Shown here: positions 13,257-23,408 of the stretch, piece after piece | Layout of the letters: each line of letters opens with the position of its first letter | Position numbering within the stretch: the stretch's first letter is position 1 | Origin: Methylotenera versatilis 7 | Lineage (GTDB): Bacteria > Pseudomonadota > Gammaproteobacteria > Burkholderiales > Methylophilaceae | DNA length: 64,000 nt | Assembly (NCBI RefSeq): GCF_000799165.1 | Contig: NZ_JUGF01000002.1 | Location: forward strand, 248,001 to 312,000 | Direction: 5' to 3' | Notes under the pieces: generated by a model | Seen by the model: the letters and a program-made list of their open reading frames with translations, nothing else | Database searches by the model: none | What the model was told of the DNA's origin: nothing | Made by a program: the position numbers and the translations under genes

Positions 13257-14237
13257 TTGGCGCATCGTGTGGCTTTAAACCCTATTCAATCTTCAATTTC
13301 GCTTGATATGCAAGCGGTCGACACTGTTATTCGCACCTCACTTTATTCTGAAGTTAGCTTGATTAACACTATTGGCGAACACATTATTAATGGTGGTGGC
13401 AAACGCTTGCGACCTTCACTGGTGCTACTATCGGCCGGCATTTTCGGCCCTATTCAACCGCATCACCATGAGCTTGCTGCCATCGTAGAGTTTATTCACA
13501 CCGCTACATTACTGCACGATGACGTGGTAGATGAATCAGCTATGCGTCGCGGCAAAAGCACTGCAAACCATCTTTTCGGCAACGCGGCGAGCGTATTAGT
13601 AGGCGACTTTTTATATTCACGCGCATTTCAAATGATGGTGCAATTAAAAAACATGCGTGTAATGGACATTCTGTCTCAGGCGACTAATGTGATTGCCGAA
13701 GGTGAAGTACTGCAACTGCTGAACATTCATAATGCAGACATTACCGAACAGCAATATATAAAAGTGATTCATTACAAAACGGCAAAGTTATTTGAAGCCG
13801 CCATGCGCTTAGGTGCGGTTATTAATAACGCCAGTCGTGAAGATGAGGATGCGCTTGCACTTTATGGCATGAAACTTGGCACTGCTTTTCAGCTAGTCGA
13901 TGATGTGCTGGACTTAAGCGGTGACGTGGAAAAAATTGGCAAAAATTTAGGTGACGACTTAAGTGAAGGCAAACCAACTTTGCCTTTGCTTTATGCTATG
14001 CACAAAAGCACACCAGAAAATGCCGCCATTGTGCGCAAAGCTATACAGCTGGGCGGCCTAGAAAGTTTGGATGCGGTACTTGCTGCGGTAAAGGCCACTA
14101 ACGCCAGCGAATATGTATTAAGTTTAGCCAGATCAGAGTCAGAAGAAGGATGTGCCGCAATCGCACATTTGCCAGATTCTATTTACAAAAAAGCGTTAAT
14201 GGATTTGGCGGCTTTTGCGGTTGAACGGAGTTTTTAA
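13257..14237 (+). CDS. ispB: polyprenyl diphosphate synthase (octaprenyl type)
   Basis: A trans-prenyltransferase that builds the quinone side chain from isopentenyl diphosphate. The 326-residue protein has both Asp-rich motifs: LLHDDVVDES near residue 90 and LVDDVLDLSGD near residue 215. GGGKRLRPSLVLL is also present. The start is uncertain: the frame opens with TTG at 13257, but GTG at 13269 is as likely and no clear ribosome binding site decides it. Next to rplU-rpmA, ispB is in its usual divergent position. Confidence 0.93.
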   Translation: MAHRVALNPIQSSISLDMQAVDTVIRTSLYSEVSLINTIGEHIINGGGKRLRPSLVLLSAGIFGPIQPHHHELAAIVEFIHTATLLHDDVVDESAMRRGKSTANHLFGNAASVLVGDFLYSRAFQMMVQLKNMRVMDILSQATNVIAEGEVLQLLNIHNADITEQQYIKVIHYKTAKLFEAAMRLGAVINNASREDEDALALYGMKLGTAFQLVDDVLDLSGDVEKIGKNLGDDLSEGKPTLPLLYAMHKSTPENAAIVRKAIQLGGLESLDAVLAAVKATNASEYVLSLARSESEEGCAAIAHLPDSIYKKALMDLAAFAVERSF

Positions 14238-14731
14238 TCGCAAATTAATCCACCTGTGTAATCAGGTCGGCATTGTAAACGTTGCTTTTGAGTTGGAGTT
14301 TGGCTAGCACGTCGAGCGTCCTCTGCAGCTATTTGCGCTCTTTCAGCTGCTATTCTTGCTTGTTTTGAAGCAATTACGCCTTGCTCAGCAGCAATCACTT
14401 GCCTTTCAAGCAGCTTCATTTTTTTATCTTCATTTGCTTTAGCTTCTTTTTGCAGTTGAAATTCTTTAGCCCTTTCTTGCCGGGCCAATCTCTCGCGTTC
14501 TTCATCTGCATTTTTTTGCCTTTCTCTTTCAAATACGGCATCTACTCTCCCCTGAGCTTTCAACCGATCTTCTTCAGAAACATCTGCATCCTTACGAACT
14601 TTACCTACAGTAGTTGTTGAGCAGGGATTATTTTGATATGAAATTTTGTTATTCGCATCTTTACATTTAAATATCTCAGCATTCACTTGCAATGCAATCA
14701 ACATTCCAAACAAAAATATCAAATTTTTCAT
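14234..14731 (-). CDS. DUF4124-type secreted protein with coiled coil
   Basis: A 165-residue protein with a signal peptide (MKNLIFLFGMLIALQVNA). Next comes a short DUF4124-like domain, EIFKCKDANNKISYQNNPC, with two cysteines. A long charged Glu/Lys/Arg/Ala helix, predicted coiled coil, spans residues 50-145, and two more cysteines sit near the C-terminus. The function is unknown; proteins of this kind are small periplasmic proteins common in betaproteobacteria. Its last 4 bases overlap the end of ispB on the other strand. Confidence 0.75.
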   Translation of the reverse strand: MKNLIFLFGMLIALQVNAEIFKCKDANNKISYQNNPCSTTTVGKVRKDADVSEEDRLKAQGRVDAVFERERQKNADEERERLARQERAKEFQLQKEAKANEDKKMKLLERQVIAAEQGVIASKQARIAAERAQIAAEDARRASQTPTQKQRLQCRPDYTGGLICD

Positions 14732-14746
14732 AATTACCCCTAAAAT

Positions 14747-15154
14747 CTAATTCAACGTAATCGGTTCGCCACTTTCCGCATGGAAATAGCTTAAATGGGC
14801 GCAATCGCTGGTGCCGTTGGTTAACGTGCCATCAAACAAGGCCGTTCCATCTACGTCCACCACCGCATAACCATTGTGATACAGCGTCACTTCTGCCAGC
14901 TTAGCTGTGATGACTTTGTCTTTTGCATGAGCAGATGCATGGTCATGCAATTCACGTAGCGCAAAGCTAATGCATGTTTCTTCCTCATCTTCTCCATACA
15001 CTTCCCACAGCTTGCCGCCAGTTAACTGCTTCAACCAGCCTGGCAAGTCGACTTCTACGCGACAAATAATCGGCTCATCCCAAGCGGGATGATTAATGGC
15101 ATTCAACTCAACGAGCTCTTTGATATTTAATTGTGATTCTTTTTGATTGGTCAT
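14747..15154 (-). CDS. unrecognised 135-residue soluble protein
   Basis: I do not recognise a family. The protein is acidic, has no signal peptide or membrane helix, and contains two cysteines and a WEVYGEDEEETCISFALREL stretch. The start is preceded by AGGAAAC on its strand, a fair ribosome binding site. It lies 15 bases before the DUF4124 gene on the same strand, so the two may be cotranscribed. Length and codon use are like the neighbours, so it is probably a real gene. Confidence 0.6.
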   Translation of the reverse strand: MTNQKESQLNIKELVELNAINHPAWDEPIICRVEVDLPGWLKQLTGGKLWEVYGEDEEETCISFALRELHDHASAHAKDKVITAKLAEVTLYHNGYAVVDVDGTALFDGTLTNGTSDCAHLSYFHAESGEPITLN

Positions 15155-15361
15155 ATTGTTTCCTAAACACTTACATCATCATTCCAACATTAAATGGTGC
15201 CAATTGACTCAAATTCAAGCTTGAATTTTATTAACCTTAACTCTCGTTATAAATATTTCAAGCAATATTAACGCCACAGTTCAGCCAAAGTTGCACAGTT
15301 TGTTTAACGATGCGATGATTGCACTAGTTTACATCAACTTTTAAGGGCCCCTGGGGTAAGT

Positions 15362-16264
15362 ATGTTTGATTTTTTAACGCCATTGTCTGATTTACTCCAT
15401 GCCGAACCGACTGTTTTTGTGACCTTTTCGGTCATATTCGGCCTAATGGTTGGCAGCTTTTTAAACGTAGTGATTCATCGACTGCCTATCATGATGGAGA
15501 ATACGGAAGAAGCGTACTTTCAACAACGACAAGCCTTAGCAGCCGATTTAAGCGAAGCTGAATTAAATGCATTACCTCAACCGCCAAAATATAACATCGT
15601 CACCCCGCGTTCTGCCTGCCCCAAATGTGGGCACAAAATTAGCGCAATGGAAAATATCCCTATCATCAGCTATTTAATATTGGGCGGAAAATGTAAAGGA
15701 TGTAAAACTAAAATCAGTATGCGCTACCCGTTAATAGAGGCATTAACTGGCACGCTAATTGGTGCAGCTGCTTATGTTTACGGCTATGGCGAGACAACGC
15801 CTTTTATATTTGTTTTTATCTTTGCGCTCATCGCTTTAACATTTATCGACTTAGACACTTTTTTACTGCCAGACGACATCGTTTTACCATTGCTATGGCT
15901 AGGGCTTTTATTTAATTTAAATACTGGATTTACAGATTTACAATCAGCCGTCATCGGCGCCATGGCTGGTTATATGATTTTATGGATTGTTTTTTGGCTA
16001 TTTAAGCTGATAAGAGGCAAAGAAGGCATGGGATATGGCGATTTTAAATTACTGGCCGCAATTGGTGCTTGGTTTGGCTGGCAAATGTTACCTGCGGTGA
16101 TTTTATTAAGCTCAGTTGCCGGCTCTTTAATTGGCATTTACTTTATGTTGTTCAAAGGTAAAAACAAAGATTACGCGATACCTTTTGGCCCATATTTAGC
16201 GCTTGGCGGCATTGCGGCACTATTTTTTGGGCAACAATTAGCCAGCTTTTATCTGCCGCATTGA
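15362..16264 (+). CDS. pilD: type IV prepilin peptidase / N-methyltransferase
   Basis: PilD cleaves the leader of type IV pilins and type II secretion pseudopilins and methylates the new N-terminus. The 300-residue membrane protein has the long-form cytoplasmic zinc loop CPKCGH and CKGCKT near residues 90-120. Active-site Asp residues lie in FIDLDTFLLPDD and GMGYGDFKLLAAIGAW. The start is preceded by GGGGTAAG. It opens the pilD-coaE-zapD-yacG cluster, a common betaproteobacterial order, usually with pilB-pilC upstream; these are absent here. Confidence 0.96.
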   Translation: MFDFLTPLSDLLHAEPTVFVTFSVIFGLMVGSFLNVVIHRLPIMMENTEEAYFQQRQALAADLSEAELNALPQPPKYNIVTPRSACPKCGHKISAMENIPIISYLILGGKCKGCKTKISMRYPLIEALTGTLIGAAAYVYGYGETTPFIFVFIFALIALTFIDLDTFLLPDDIVLPLLWLGLLFNLNTGFTDLQSAVIGAMAGYMILWIVFWLFKLIRGKEGMGYGDFKLLAAIGAWFGWQMLPAVILLSSVAGSLIGIYFMLFKGKNKDYAIPFGPYLALGGIAALFFGQQLASFYLPH

Positions 16265-16278
16265 ATATTGGTTAAACA

Positions 16279-16896
16279 ATGTTTGTTGTTGCTTTAACGG
16301 GTGGAATTGGTAGCGGTAAATCAGAAGCTGCAAAAATATTTGCAGAACTCGGTATACCAATTACTGATGTAGATGCTATTTCACACCAATTAACTTCGGC
16401 AAACCAGCCATTAATTCCTGTTTTAGCGGCTAACTTTGGTAATCAATACATTACATCAGATGGCACACTGAACCGTACAGCCATGCGTGACTTGGTCTTT
16501 TCTGACCAAAATGCGTTAGCAAAACTGAATGCCATTTTGCACCCAGCTATCTATGATGAAGCCATCAAGCAACTACAGCAAAATATACATGCACCGTATC
16601 AAATTTTAGTGATACCACTTTTATTTGAAAGCCCACGTTATTCACCCCATATTAGCCGTATTTTAGTCATCGATTGTGATGAACAAATACAGGTTGAACG
16701 GGTCAAAAAACGCAGCAGCTTGCCTGAATCACAAATCATGCAAATTATCAAAACGCAAACATCTCGAAAACAACGACTTGAGTTAGCAGATGATGTGATT
16801 GAAAATAACGGAAATGTGGATGAGTTACGCGAAAAAATAATCCTGATTCATAAAAAATACATTAATACTTGCATACTTAGCAAAACAATCTCATAA
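16279..16896 (+). CDS. coaE: dephospho-CoA kinase
   Basis: CoaE performs the last step of coenzyme A synthesis, phosphorylation of dephospho-CoA. The 205-residue protein has the Walker A motif GGIGSGKSEAAK at residues 8-19, DVDAISHQL and the lid region RVKKRS. It starts 14 bases after pilD. Confidence 0.96.
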   Translation: MFVVALTGGIGSGKSEAAKIFAELGIPITDVDAISHQLTSANQPLIPVLAANFGNQYITSDGTLNRTAMRDLVFSDQNALAKLNAILHPAIYDEAIKQLQQNIHAPYQILVIPLLFESPRYSPHISRILVIDCDEQIQVERVKKRSSLPESQIMQIIKTQTSRKQRLELADDVIENNGNVDELREKIILIHKKYINTCILSKTIS

Positions 16897-16944
16897 TTCA
16901 CCTCAATTTAATATTATAAGTAAGCAGACTTTTTATACGCTACG

Positions 16945-17703
16945 ATGTCTAGCTACGAATTTCCTTTTAATGAACGTATACGCACACTTTTGAGATTAGA
17001 AGACCTCTTCTCAAAAGTCCTGCTCAACGTTGATGCTGGCCATCAGCACAACCACCATAGCGCGCTCATTTCCCTGTTGCAAATGTTAGACATCATCGAT
17101 CGCGCTGATCTTAAAATGGATTTAGTGCAGGAATTAGATCGCCAAAGACTGGCCATGCAAAATCTGCGCGGCAATCCGGTCATTGCTGAAGCCGTGTTAG
17201 ATAAAATACTCAAACAGATTGGCGCCTGCTCCACTACCTTACGTAGCGACAGTCTAAAACTAGGCCAACACTTACGCGAAAATGAGTGGCTGATGAGCAT
17301 TAAGCAGCGCGTGAATATCCCTGGCGGCGTATGTCAATTTGATTTACCGTCCTATCATCACTGGTTGAATCTCGAAAGCACGCGTCGCAAACAAGATTTT
17401 GATGGCTGGCTGACCAAATTAATGCCCATGTACGATGCTATTAAAACCATACTGCATATATTGCGCGGCAGTGGCGCTGCTTCTAAGCATCATGCAGACC
17501 GTGGCTTTTTCCAGCAAATGCTGGGCGGTGCCAAGCCCGCACAAATGCTGATTATTCAAATGGATGATGATTGCCCTTGCTTTCCTGAAGTGAGCGCCAA
17601 CAAATACGCCATTAACGTACGTTTTAACGGTTTAGACTTTGTTCAAAAACCCAGACAATGCGACCACGCCATTGATTTTACGATGACCCTATGTAATCTT
17701 TAG
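16945..17703 (+). CDS. zapD: cell division protein ZapD
   Basis: ZapD (YacF) crosslinks FtsZ filaments at the division site. The 252-residue protein starts SSYEFPFNERIRTLLRLEDLF, the family signature, and has the helical N-terminal and beta-rich C-terminal layout (CPCFPEVSANKYAINVRF). It sits between coaE and yacG as in many proteobacteria. Confidence 0.95.
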   Translation: MSSYEFPFNERIRTLLRLEDLFSKVLLNVDAGHQHNHHSALISLLQMLDIIDRADLKMDLVQELDRQRLAMQNLRGNPVIAEAVLDKILKQIGACSTTLRSDSLKLGQHLRENEWLMSIKQRVNIPGGVCQFDLPSYHHWLNLESTRRKQDFDGWLTKLMPMYDAIKTILHILRGSGAASKHHADRGFFQQMLGGAKPAQMLIIQMDDDCPCFPEVSANKYAINVRFNGLDFVQKPRQCDHAIDFTMTLCNL

Positions 17704-17764
17704 GTTTGATATAATCTCTAGCTTCAATATCGATTTTGATATCAATTTTAAAAGTTAGCTCGAA

Positions 17765-17953
17765 ATGTCTGATGTAAAACCCCGTTTAGTTGCCTGCCCA
17801 CATTGCAAAAAACTCATCGAATATAGCCTTAACAACAAATTCCGTCCTTTCTGCTCCGAGCGATGCCAGATGATTGATTTAGGTGATTGGGCGAATGAAA
17901 ATTATAAAATCCCTGACAACTCGCCCCCGAGCCCTGAAGATGAACTCAACTGA
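17765..17953 (+). CDS. yacG: DNA gyrase inhibitor YacG (zinc protein)
   Basis: A 62-residue protein with the four zinc ligands CPHCKK and FCSERC, then the conserved [15 protein letters not shown]. YacG binds GyrB and inhibits gyrase in E. coli. It is last gene of the pilD-coaE-zapD-yacG cluster. Confidence 0.94.
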   Translation: MSDVKPRLVACPHCKKLIEYSLNNKFRPFCSERCQMIDLGDWANENYKIPDNSPPSPEDELN

Positions 17954-18051
17954 GCATGTCATTACTTTTCATTTGAATTTATCACCTTAAACACTTGTCA
18001 TAGTTCTTTGGCTTGCAATTTCGCAACATTTAAATTTACATAAAATATATC

Positions 18052-18486
18052 ATGATGAAAAATCTATTCAGAACAATAGCTTGTATATTTTTCTTGGCAA
18101 TAGGCAATGCTCAAGCCGAGGTTGTTATCAGTGATGCCTGGGTTCGGGCGAATGCACCTGGACAAAGTGTTGGCGCGGCCTACATGACACTTAAAAGCCC
18201 GCAAGACAGCAATTTATTTCACGTGGAAAGCCCAGCTGCTGGCTCGGTTGAAATTCACAGCATGAGCGTAACAAATGGTGTGATGAAAATGCGTGCGCTA
18301 GAAACTTTACCACTGCAAGCGGGGAAGCCGGAAAAACTGGCTCCAGGTGGATTTCATTTGATGTTATTTGACTTAAAGAAACCGCTTAAAGCAGGAGAGC
18401 AAGCGACGTTTACTTTAAGCTTTAAAGATAAGACGGGAAAAATCACACATCAAGACGTCGTTTTGCCAATTCAAGAGGCGAATTAA
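18052..18486 (+). CDS. periplasmic copper chaperone PCu(A)C
   Basis: A 144-residue exported protein with a signal peptide ending at about QAEA (MMKNLFRTIACIFF). The conserved copper site comes next: His and Met residues in EIHSMS, then MKMR, then GGFHLMLF. PCuAC proteins carry Cu(I) in the periplasm and help load the CuA site of cytochrome oxidase. No SCO partner is adjacent. The second ATG of the pair at 18052/18055 could equally be the start. Confidence 0.9.
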   Translation: MMKNLFRTIACIFFLAIGNAQAEVVISDAWVRANAPGQSVGAAYMTLKSPQDSNLFHVESPAAGSVEIHSMSVTNGVMKMRALETLPLQAGKPEKLAPGGFHLMLFDLKKPLKAGEQATFTLSFKDKTGKITHQDVVLPIQEAN

Positions 18487-18522
18487 CGTCTTTTTAATAA
18501 CATTAATCAGCTGGTTTTAATT

Positions 18523-19503
18523 CTAGATTTCCCATACTGCACGCTGCATGGCAATACCACGCGCGCCAGCCTGTAGAGCTAAAGGCAAATCGGGTTCCTG
18601 CATCCCGCCCAACGCATAAACGGGCACATTGCCATTTTGAATCCATTGTTCAAATAATTGCCAGCCCAAAGGCATTGCATTTTCATGGCTTTTTGTCTCA
18701 CTAACTGGTGATAACACCACAAAATCCAATCCTAGTTTTTCTGCATGTGCCAGCTCTGTCACATTGTGACAAGAGGCAGCAACCATTAACTTGCTGGGCT
18801 TTTTCTGGCAACTCATCAGCTTCTCACTGCTTAAGTGCACGCCATCTACACCTAGTTTCTGCGCCAATTCGATATCTGCATTTAACAGCACTTTTGCAGA
18901 ATATTGTTTAGCGAGATGTTGAACCTTAACCACAAAGCTGACCAAATGAGCCTGTTCAAGTTGCTTTTCACGCACCTGAATTAGGCTTAAACCTTGTTTT
19001 AATTGCAGTTCAAGCGCACTTAAAAAAGCCGCTTCTCCCATCTCCGCCACATTGGTAACGGCATAAATGGGCGGCAAAGCCAAGGCATGCATAATCGGTG
19101 CATTAGCTGGCAAAACGGGTGAAACTGGCGCATGAGAGGGCGACTGCCAGCTTAGTTGCTGACCTTCGCGCGGCATTAAGTCGCCTTGCCATTTGGTCAC
19201 AAAATAAAAATGTAATTTCACGGTTTTGGCAACCGCATCATGCGTGGCTGGGTAATCAAAATGGCGCGTCAACCAAGCTTGTATTTCTGTTGGTTTTATT
19301 CCCAATTCCTCTTGCAACTCGCGGCTTAAGGCTTGCTCTGGCGACTCCCCTGCTTCAACTTTTCCACCTGGAAATTCCCACCAGCCAGCCCAGCCTTTGC
19401 CATTAGGGCGACTTGCCATTAAAAACTCACCGCTAGAAAAAAGTGAAGTATTTCGCTGCACGATCCCAACGGCAACATTAACGATCTTTACATCCTTGCT
19501 CAC
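18523..19503 (-). CDS. Nudix hydrolase (MutT-like) fused to thiamine phosphate synthase-like domain
   Basis: A 326-residue fusion. The N-terminal half is a Nudix hydrolase with a complete box at residues 47-69 (GX5E, REL, EELGI), probably cleaning 8-oxo-dGTP as MutT does. The C-terminal half, from about residue 140, is a ThiE/TenI-like TIM barrel with SLIQVREKQLE, VDGVHLSSEKL and LGLDFVVLSPV. This fusion is known in beta- and gammaproteobacteria as a MutT/thiamine monophosphate synthase protein. The start overlaps the DUF815 stop by 4 bases. True thiamine synthesis activity is doubtful. Confidence 0.92.
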   Translation of the reverse strand: MSKDVKIVNVAVGIVQRNTSLFSSGEFLMASRPNGKGWAGWWEFPGGKVEAGESPEQALSRELQEELGIKPTEIQAWLTRHFDYPATHDAVAKTVKLHFYFVTKWQGDLMPREGQQLSWQSPSHAPVSPVLPANAPIMHALALPPIYAVTNVAEMGEAAFLSALELQLKQGLSLIQVREKQLEQAHLVSFVVKVQHLAKQYSAKVLLNADIELAQKLGVDGVHLSSEKLMSCQKKPSKLMVAASCHNVTELAHAEKLGLDFVVLSPVSETKSHENAMPLGWQLFEQWIQNGNVPVYALGGMQEPDLPLALQAGARGIAMQRAVWEI

Positions 19504-20369
19504 TTCAACTTACCCGCAAGACCCATTTTTCCTGAATAATCCCGCGCAAACTGGTAAGCGATACGTCCACTGCGTGCACCGCGCGTCAATGAAAAATCAA
19601 GTGCTGCTTTGCTCGCAGCTTCGTCAAAAGGTAATCCGAAAGTTTGCAGCCAATTTTGTGCTATCGACAAATATTCGTCCTGATCAAACGCATAAAAAGA
19701 TAACCATAAGCCAAAGCGTTCAGATAATGCTGTTTTTTCTTCAATTGTGTCGCTAGGTCTAATTTCTCCATCGAGATGCCTGGTTGCCAAATTATCCACC
19801 ATAAATTCAGGCATTAAATGCTTGCGATTGGATGTTGCATAAACCAGCACATTATCTGAATTATGTGCAATTGAACCATCCAGCACTACTTTTAAAGCTT
19901 TATAGCCTTCGTCACTGGCTTCAAATGTCAGATCATCACAAAAAATAATAAACTTTTCGGGTCGTTCACGAATCTGCTGAACGATATCTGCCAAGTGAAT
20001 TAAATCCTGTTTTTCAATCTCTATTAAGCGTAAACCTTGTGCAGAAAATTCCGTTAACAAAGCCTTAATCAAAGAAGATTTACCCGTGCCGCGCGCGCCT
20101 GTTAACAGCACATTATTGGCCGAAAAACCAGCTAAGAACTGGCGTGTATTACGCACAATCTCTGCCTTTTGTGTATCCACAAAATGTATATTCGCCAGCT
20201 GAATTTGATGCGGATGCGCGACCGCTTGTAAGTATCCTTTATTATTCGCCACCACCCAGCGCCATGCCGTAGCTGACCAATCTACGGTTGGTTGTGCGCT
20301 AGGCAATAAGGACTCCAACTTATCAATTAAGCCTTCGGCACGAGTGATTAGATCATTTAGATTTTGCAT
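19500..20369 (-). CDS. DUF815 family AAA-type ATPase
   Basis: A 289-residue cytoplasmic ATPase with Walker A GARGTGKSS at residues 91-99 and Walker B FIIFCDDLTFE. They are followed by the DUF815 block YATSNRKHLMPEFM and a sensor region with RGARSGRIAYQFARD. The function is unknown. It is coupled by a 4-base overlap to the downstream Nudix/ThiE gene, a pairing common in betaproteobacteria. Confidence 0.92.
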   Translation of the reverse strand: MQNLNDLITRAEGLIDKLESLLPSAQPTVDWSATAWRWVVANNKGYLQAVAHPHQIQLANIHFVDTQKAEIVRNTRQFLAGFSANNVLLTGARGTGKSSLIKALLTEFSAQGLRLIEIEKQDLIHLADIVQQIRERPEKFIIFCDDLTFEASDEGYKALKVVLDGSIAHNSDNVLVYATSNRKHLMPEFMVDNLATRHLDGEIRPSDTIEEKTALSERFGLWLSFYAFDQDEYLSIAQNWLQTFGLPFDEAASKAALDFSLTRGARSGRIAYQFARDYSGKMGLAGKLK

Positions 20370-20424
20370 AATGAGATTAACAATTCAGTGAGTGTTTGGG
20401 TAGCAAGGAACTTTCGCTAGATTC

Positions 20425-21666
20425 TTATGAGCGATAATCCGCATTAATCTTCACGTAGTCGTAGCTAAAATCGCAGGTCCAGATCGTGACATCCTCATTA
20501 CCGCGATTTAATACCACGCGGACCAAAATATCAGACTCTGCCATAATCGCTGCACCTTGTTCTTCTTTGTATGAAACGGCTCTCCCGCCTTTTTCTGCGA
20601 CTAATACATCGCCCAAATAGAGGTCTAGATTGTCGACGTCCAGATTCTCTACACCCGCATAACCAATGGCTGCCAGAATGCGTCCCAAGTTAGGATCGGA
20701 TGCGAAAAATGCAGTTTTAATCAAAGGTGAATGTGCAATTGCATAGGCTACTTTGCGACATTCTGCTGTATCTTTACCGCCCTCAACCGTGATTGTCATA
20801 AATTTGGTGGCACCTTCACCATCACGCACAATGGCTTGTGCAAGCTCAATCGCCACATCAGTTAATGCATCACGCAAGATAATAAAATCTCTGCTGGCTT
20901 TTGTAATATCCGCTTCAGTAATTTCTGTGTTGCCTGCTAAATTGGTCGCCACCATAATCAGGCTATCATTAGTTGATGTATCGCCATCCACCGTGATGCA
21001 ATTAAACGACTTATTTACCGCATATTGAATAATCGCTTCAAGCGCAACCTTGCTCACAACAGCATCCGTCGCAATATAACCCAACATGGTCGCCATGTTC
21101 GGGTGAATCATGCCGCTACCTTTGCTGATGCCGGTAATCGTAACGGTTTTACCACTCAGCTGAATTTGACGCGATGTGCCTTTGGCCACAATATCGGTTG
21201 TCATAATCGCTTCCGCAGCATTTAACCAGTTATCCTTCTGCAAATTTTCAATCGCAGCCGGCATACCTGCAATCACCTTTTCCACGGGCAAAGGCTCTAA
21301 AATCACGCCAGTGGAAAATGGTAATACTTGATTGGATTGAATATGTAATAACTCAGCCAATGCTGCACAAGTGAGCTTAGCGCGATTTAAACCATCTTCG
21401 CCCGTACCGGCATTAGCACAACCGGTATTCACCAGTAAAGCACGAATTTGTGATTGCCGGGCAAGGTAATCTTTACACAAAATCACCGGTGCCGCGCAAA
21501 AGCTATTTTGTGTAAACACACCCGCCACATGGCTACCTTCCGCCAAAGTCATCACTAACAGATCTTTACGATTAGGTTTGCGCACATGCGCCTGTGCAAA
21601 ACCTAAATTCACACCATTAACAGGCAATAAAGATAAAGCATCCGGGGCGGTTAACTTAACTGGCAT
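20425..21666 (-). CDS. argJ: bifunctional ornithine acetyltransferase / N-acetylglutamate synthase
   Basis: ArgJ transfers the acetyl group from N-acetylornithine to glutamate in the cyclic arginine pathway. The 413-residue precursor self-cleaves into two chains at the Thr in [11 protein letters not shown], near residue 192. The oxyanion region [15 protein letters not shown] is present, as is the normal C-terminus ending KINADYRS. It precedes the DUF815 gene by 55 bases. Confidence 0.97.
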   Translation of the reverse strand: MPVKLTAPDALSLLPVNGVNLGFAQAHVRKPNRKDLLVMTLAEGSHVAGVFTQNSFCAAPVILCKDYLARQSQIRALLVNTGCANAGTGEDGLNRAKLTCAALAELLHIQSNQVLPFSTGVILEPLPVEKVIAGMPAAIENLQKDNWLNAAEAIMTTDIVAKGTSRQIQLSGKTVTITGISKGSGMIHPNMATMLGYIATDAVVSKVALEAIIQYAVNKSFNCITVDGDTSTNDSLIMVATNLAGNTEITEADITKASRDFIILRDALTDVAIELAQAIVRDGEGATKFMTITVEGGKDTAECRKVAYAIAHSPLIKTAFFASDPNLGRILAAIGYAGVENLDVDNLDLYLGDVLVAEKGGRAVSYKEEQGAAIMAESDILVRVVLNRGNEDVTIWTCDFSYDYVKINADYRS

Positions 21667-21793
21667 AGGTTTGTTCCAATGAAATTGATTGCCCCTATTT
21701 TAACGCAATTAAAGCGAAGAATTTAAGCAATGCTGCCCTAACAGGTATCGTTTTTTTGGCACGACCCGCAACCATGTGATGATTGACTGCACA

Positions 21794-21826
21794 TAAAAGT
21801 TAACACCTAAAATGGGTTAACTTTTA
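21794..21826 (-). terminator. hairpin downstream of cysS
   Basis: TAAAAGTTAAC (21794-21804) and GTTAACTTTTA (21816-21826) form an 11-bp inverted repeat with an 11-base loop, 13 bases after the cysS stop. The run of T after the stem on the minus strand is short and AT-rich, so it may be a weak terminator or a protein site. Confidence 0.5.
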
Positions 21827-21838
21827 GTTCTTTTCATC

Positions 21839-23257
21839 TTAAGCTCTGCGCCAAGTGGTTCCTTGTGGCGTGTCTTCTAAGATAATGCCTGCATCGGCAA
21901 GCTCTTTACGGATGCGGTCTGCTTCTGCAAAGTTTTTGGATTTTTTGGCTTCAATCCTACTCAAAATTCTTGCCTCAATTGAAAGCGCTGAAAATACAAT
22001 ACTTGCGTCATTAGAATCCGCTGCATCAACAAACTCCTCAGCAGATGCATCCAATACTTTCCCTTGCAAAAATTCGTTCGGATTACGTTCCAGCAAACCA
22101 AGAACTTTACCTAAGTTTTTAAGCAAACTAGCAGTTTCTAGCGATTTGCTTTTATTCACTTCATTCGCCAAATCAAACAACACCGCCATCGCTTCTGATG
22201 TATTGAAATCATCGTCCATCGCAACTTTAAAACGAGCCGCCTGTGGATGTGCCCAGTCAACGGCTGACTCAGCTACATCATAGCCACGCAAGGCGGTATA
22301 TAAGCGAGTAAGCGCTAACTTTGCATCATCCAAATGCTGATCAGAATAATTCAGTGGACTGCGATAGTGCGCGCGCAGAATGAAAAAGCGCACCACTTCG
22401 GCATCGTATTTTTTCAGCACTTCGCGAATGGTGAAAAAATTGCCCAGCGATTTAGACATCTTCTCATCATCAACACGTACAAAGCCATTGTGCATCCAGT
22501 AACTTGCCATCTGGCAGCTATGTGTAGCTTCACTTTGTGCAATCTCATTTTCATGATGAGGAAACTGTAAGTCCTGCCCACCGCCATGAATATCAAAATG
22601 CGCACCTAAATGCTCCGCACTCATGACAGAGCATTCAATATGCCAGCCTGGACGCCCTTTCCCCCACGGAGAATCCCAGTTTGGTTCGTTTGGTTTAACC
22701 GATTTCCACAACACAAAATCCATCGGGTCTTTTTTAAACGTATCTACTTCTACACGTTCACCCGCGCGTAAGTCCTCTAAACTTTTACCTGATAATTTGC
22801 CGTAATCGTTAAAGCTACGGACGCTGTAAAATACGTCACCATTGGCAGCAGGGTAAGCATGGCCTTTTTCAATCAATGCCGCAATCATGTTAATCATGCC
22901 ATCTATATGCGCAGTGGCGCGTGGCTCAATACTCGGGCGAATAATGCCTAATTTGGCAGAGTCTTCATCCATCGCAGTAATAAATCGCTGTGTTAAATCA
23001 CCTATCGTTTCGCTGTTCTCATTTGCACGTTTGATGATTTTATCGTCAATATCGGTGATATTACGCACATAAGTCACCTCATAATCGGTGGCACGAAACC
23101 AGCGTGTCACCATATCAAAAACCACCATCACACGGGCATGACCCAAATGGCAAAAATCGTAAACTGTCATGCCGCATACATACATGCGCACTTTGTTTGG
23201 TTCTATTGGTGTAAATGTTTGCTTATCGCGACTGAGGGTGTTGTAGATTTTTAGCAT
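21839..23257 (-). CDS. cysS: cysteinyl-tRNA synthetase
   Basis: A class I synthetase that charges tRNA-Cys. The 472-residue protein opens with the family zinc ligand region [18 protein letters not shown], which includes the HIGH equivalent. [10 protein letters not shown] and [11 protein letters not shown] are present, and KMSKS occurs as [11 protein letters not shown] near residue 270. Length and start are typical. Confidence 0.98.
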   Translation of the reverse strand: MLKIYNTLSRDKQTFTPIEPNKVRMYVCGMTVYDFCHLGHARVMVVFDMVTRWFRATDYEVTYVRNITDIDDKIIKRANENSETIGDLTQRFITAMDEDSAKLGIIRPSIEPRATAHIDGMINMIAALIEKGHAYPAANGDVFYSVRSFNDYGKLSGKSLEDLRAGERVEVDTFKKDPMDFVLWKSVKPNEPNWDSPWGKGRPGWHIECSVMSAEHLGAHFDIHGGGQDLQFPHHENEIAQSEATHSCQMASYWMHNGFVRVDDEKMSKSLGNFFTIREVLKKYDAEVVRFFILRAHYRSPLNYSDQHLDDAKLALTRLYTALRGYDVAESAVDWAHPQAARFKVAMDDDFNTSEAMAVLFDLANEVNKSKSLETASLLKNLGKVLGLLERNPNEFLQGKVLDASAEEFVDAADSNDASIVFSALSIEARILSRIEAKKSKNFAEADRIRKELADAGIILEDTPQGTTWRRA

Positions 23258-23408
23258 GAATAAAAGTTAAGAATGAGCGTTTTGAAATTAAATCAATACA
23301 AATTTGCATTAAAAACCAACTTATCGCGCCTGTAGGGTAAATGGCTATTGGATGTTAGCTAGGCTATTGATAGAATGGCGCTTTTAATAATAAATTGAGT
23401 ATATCACA

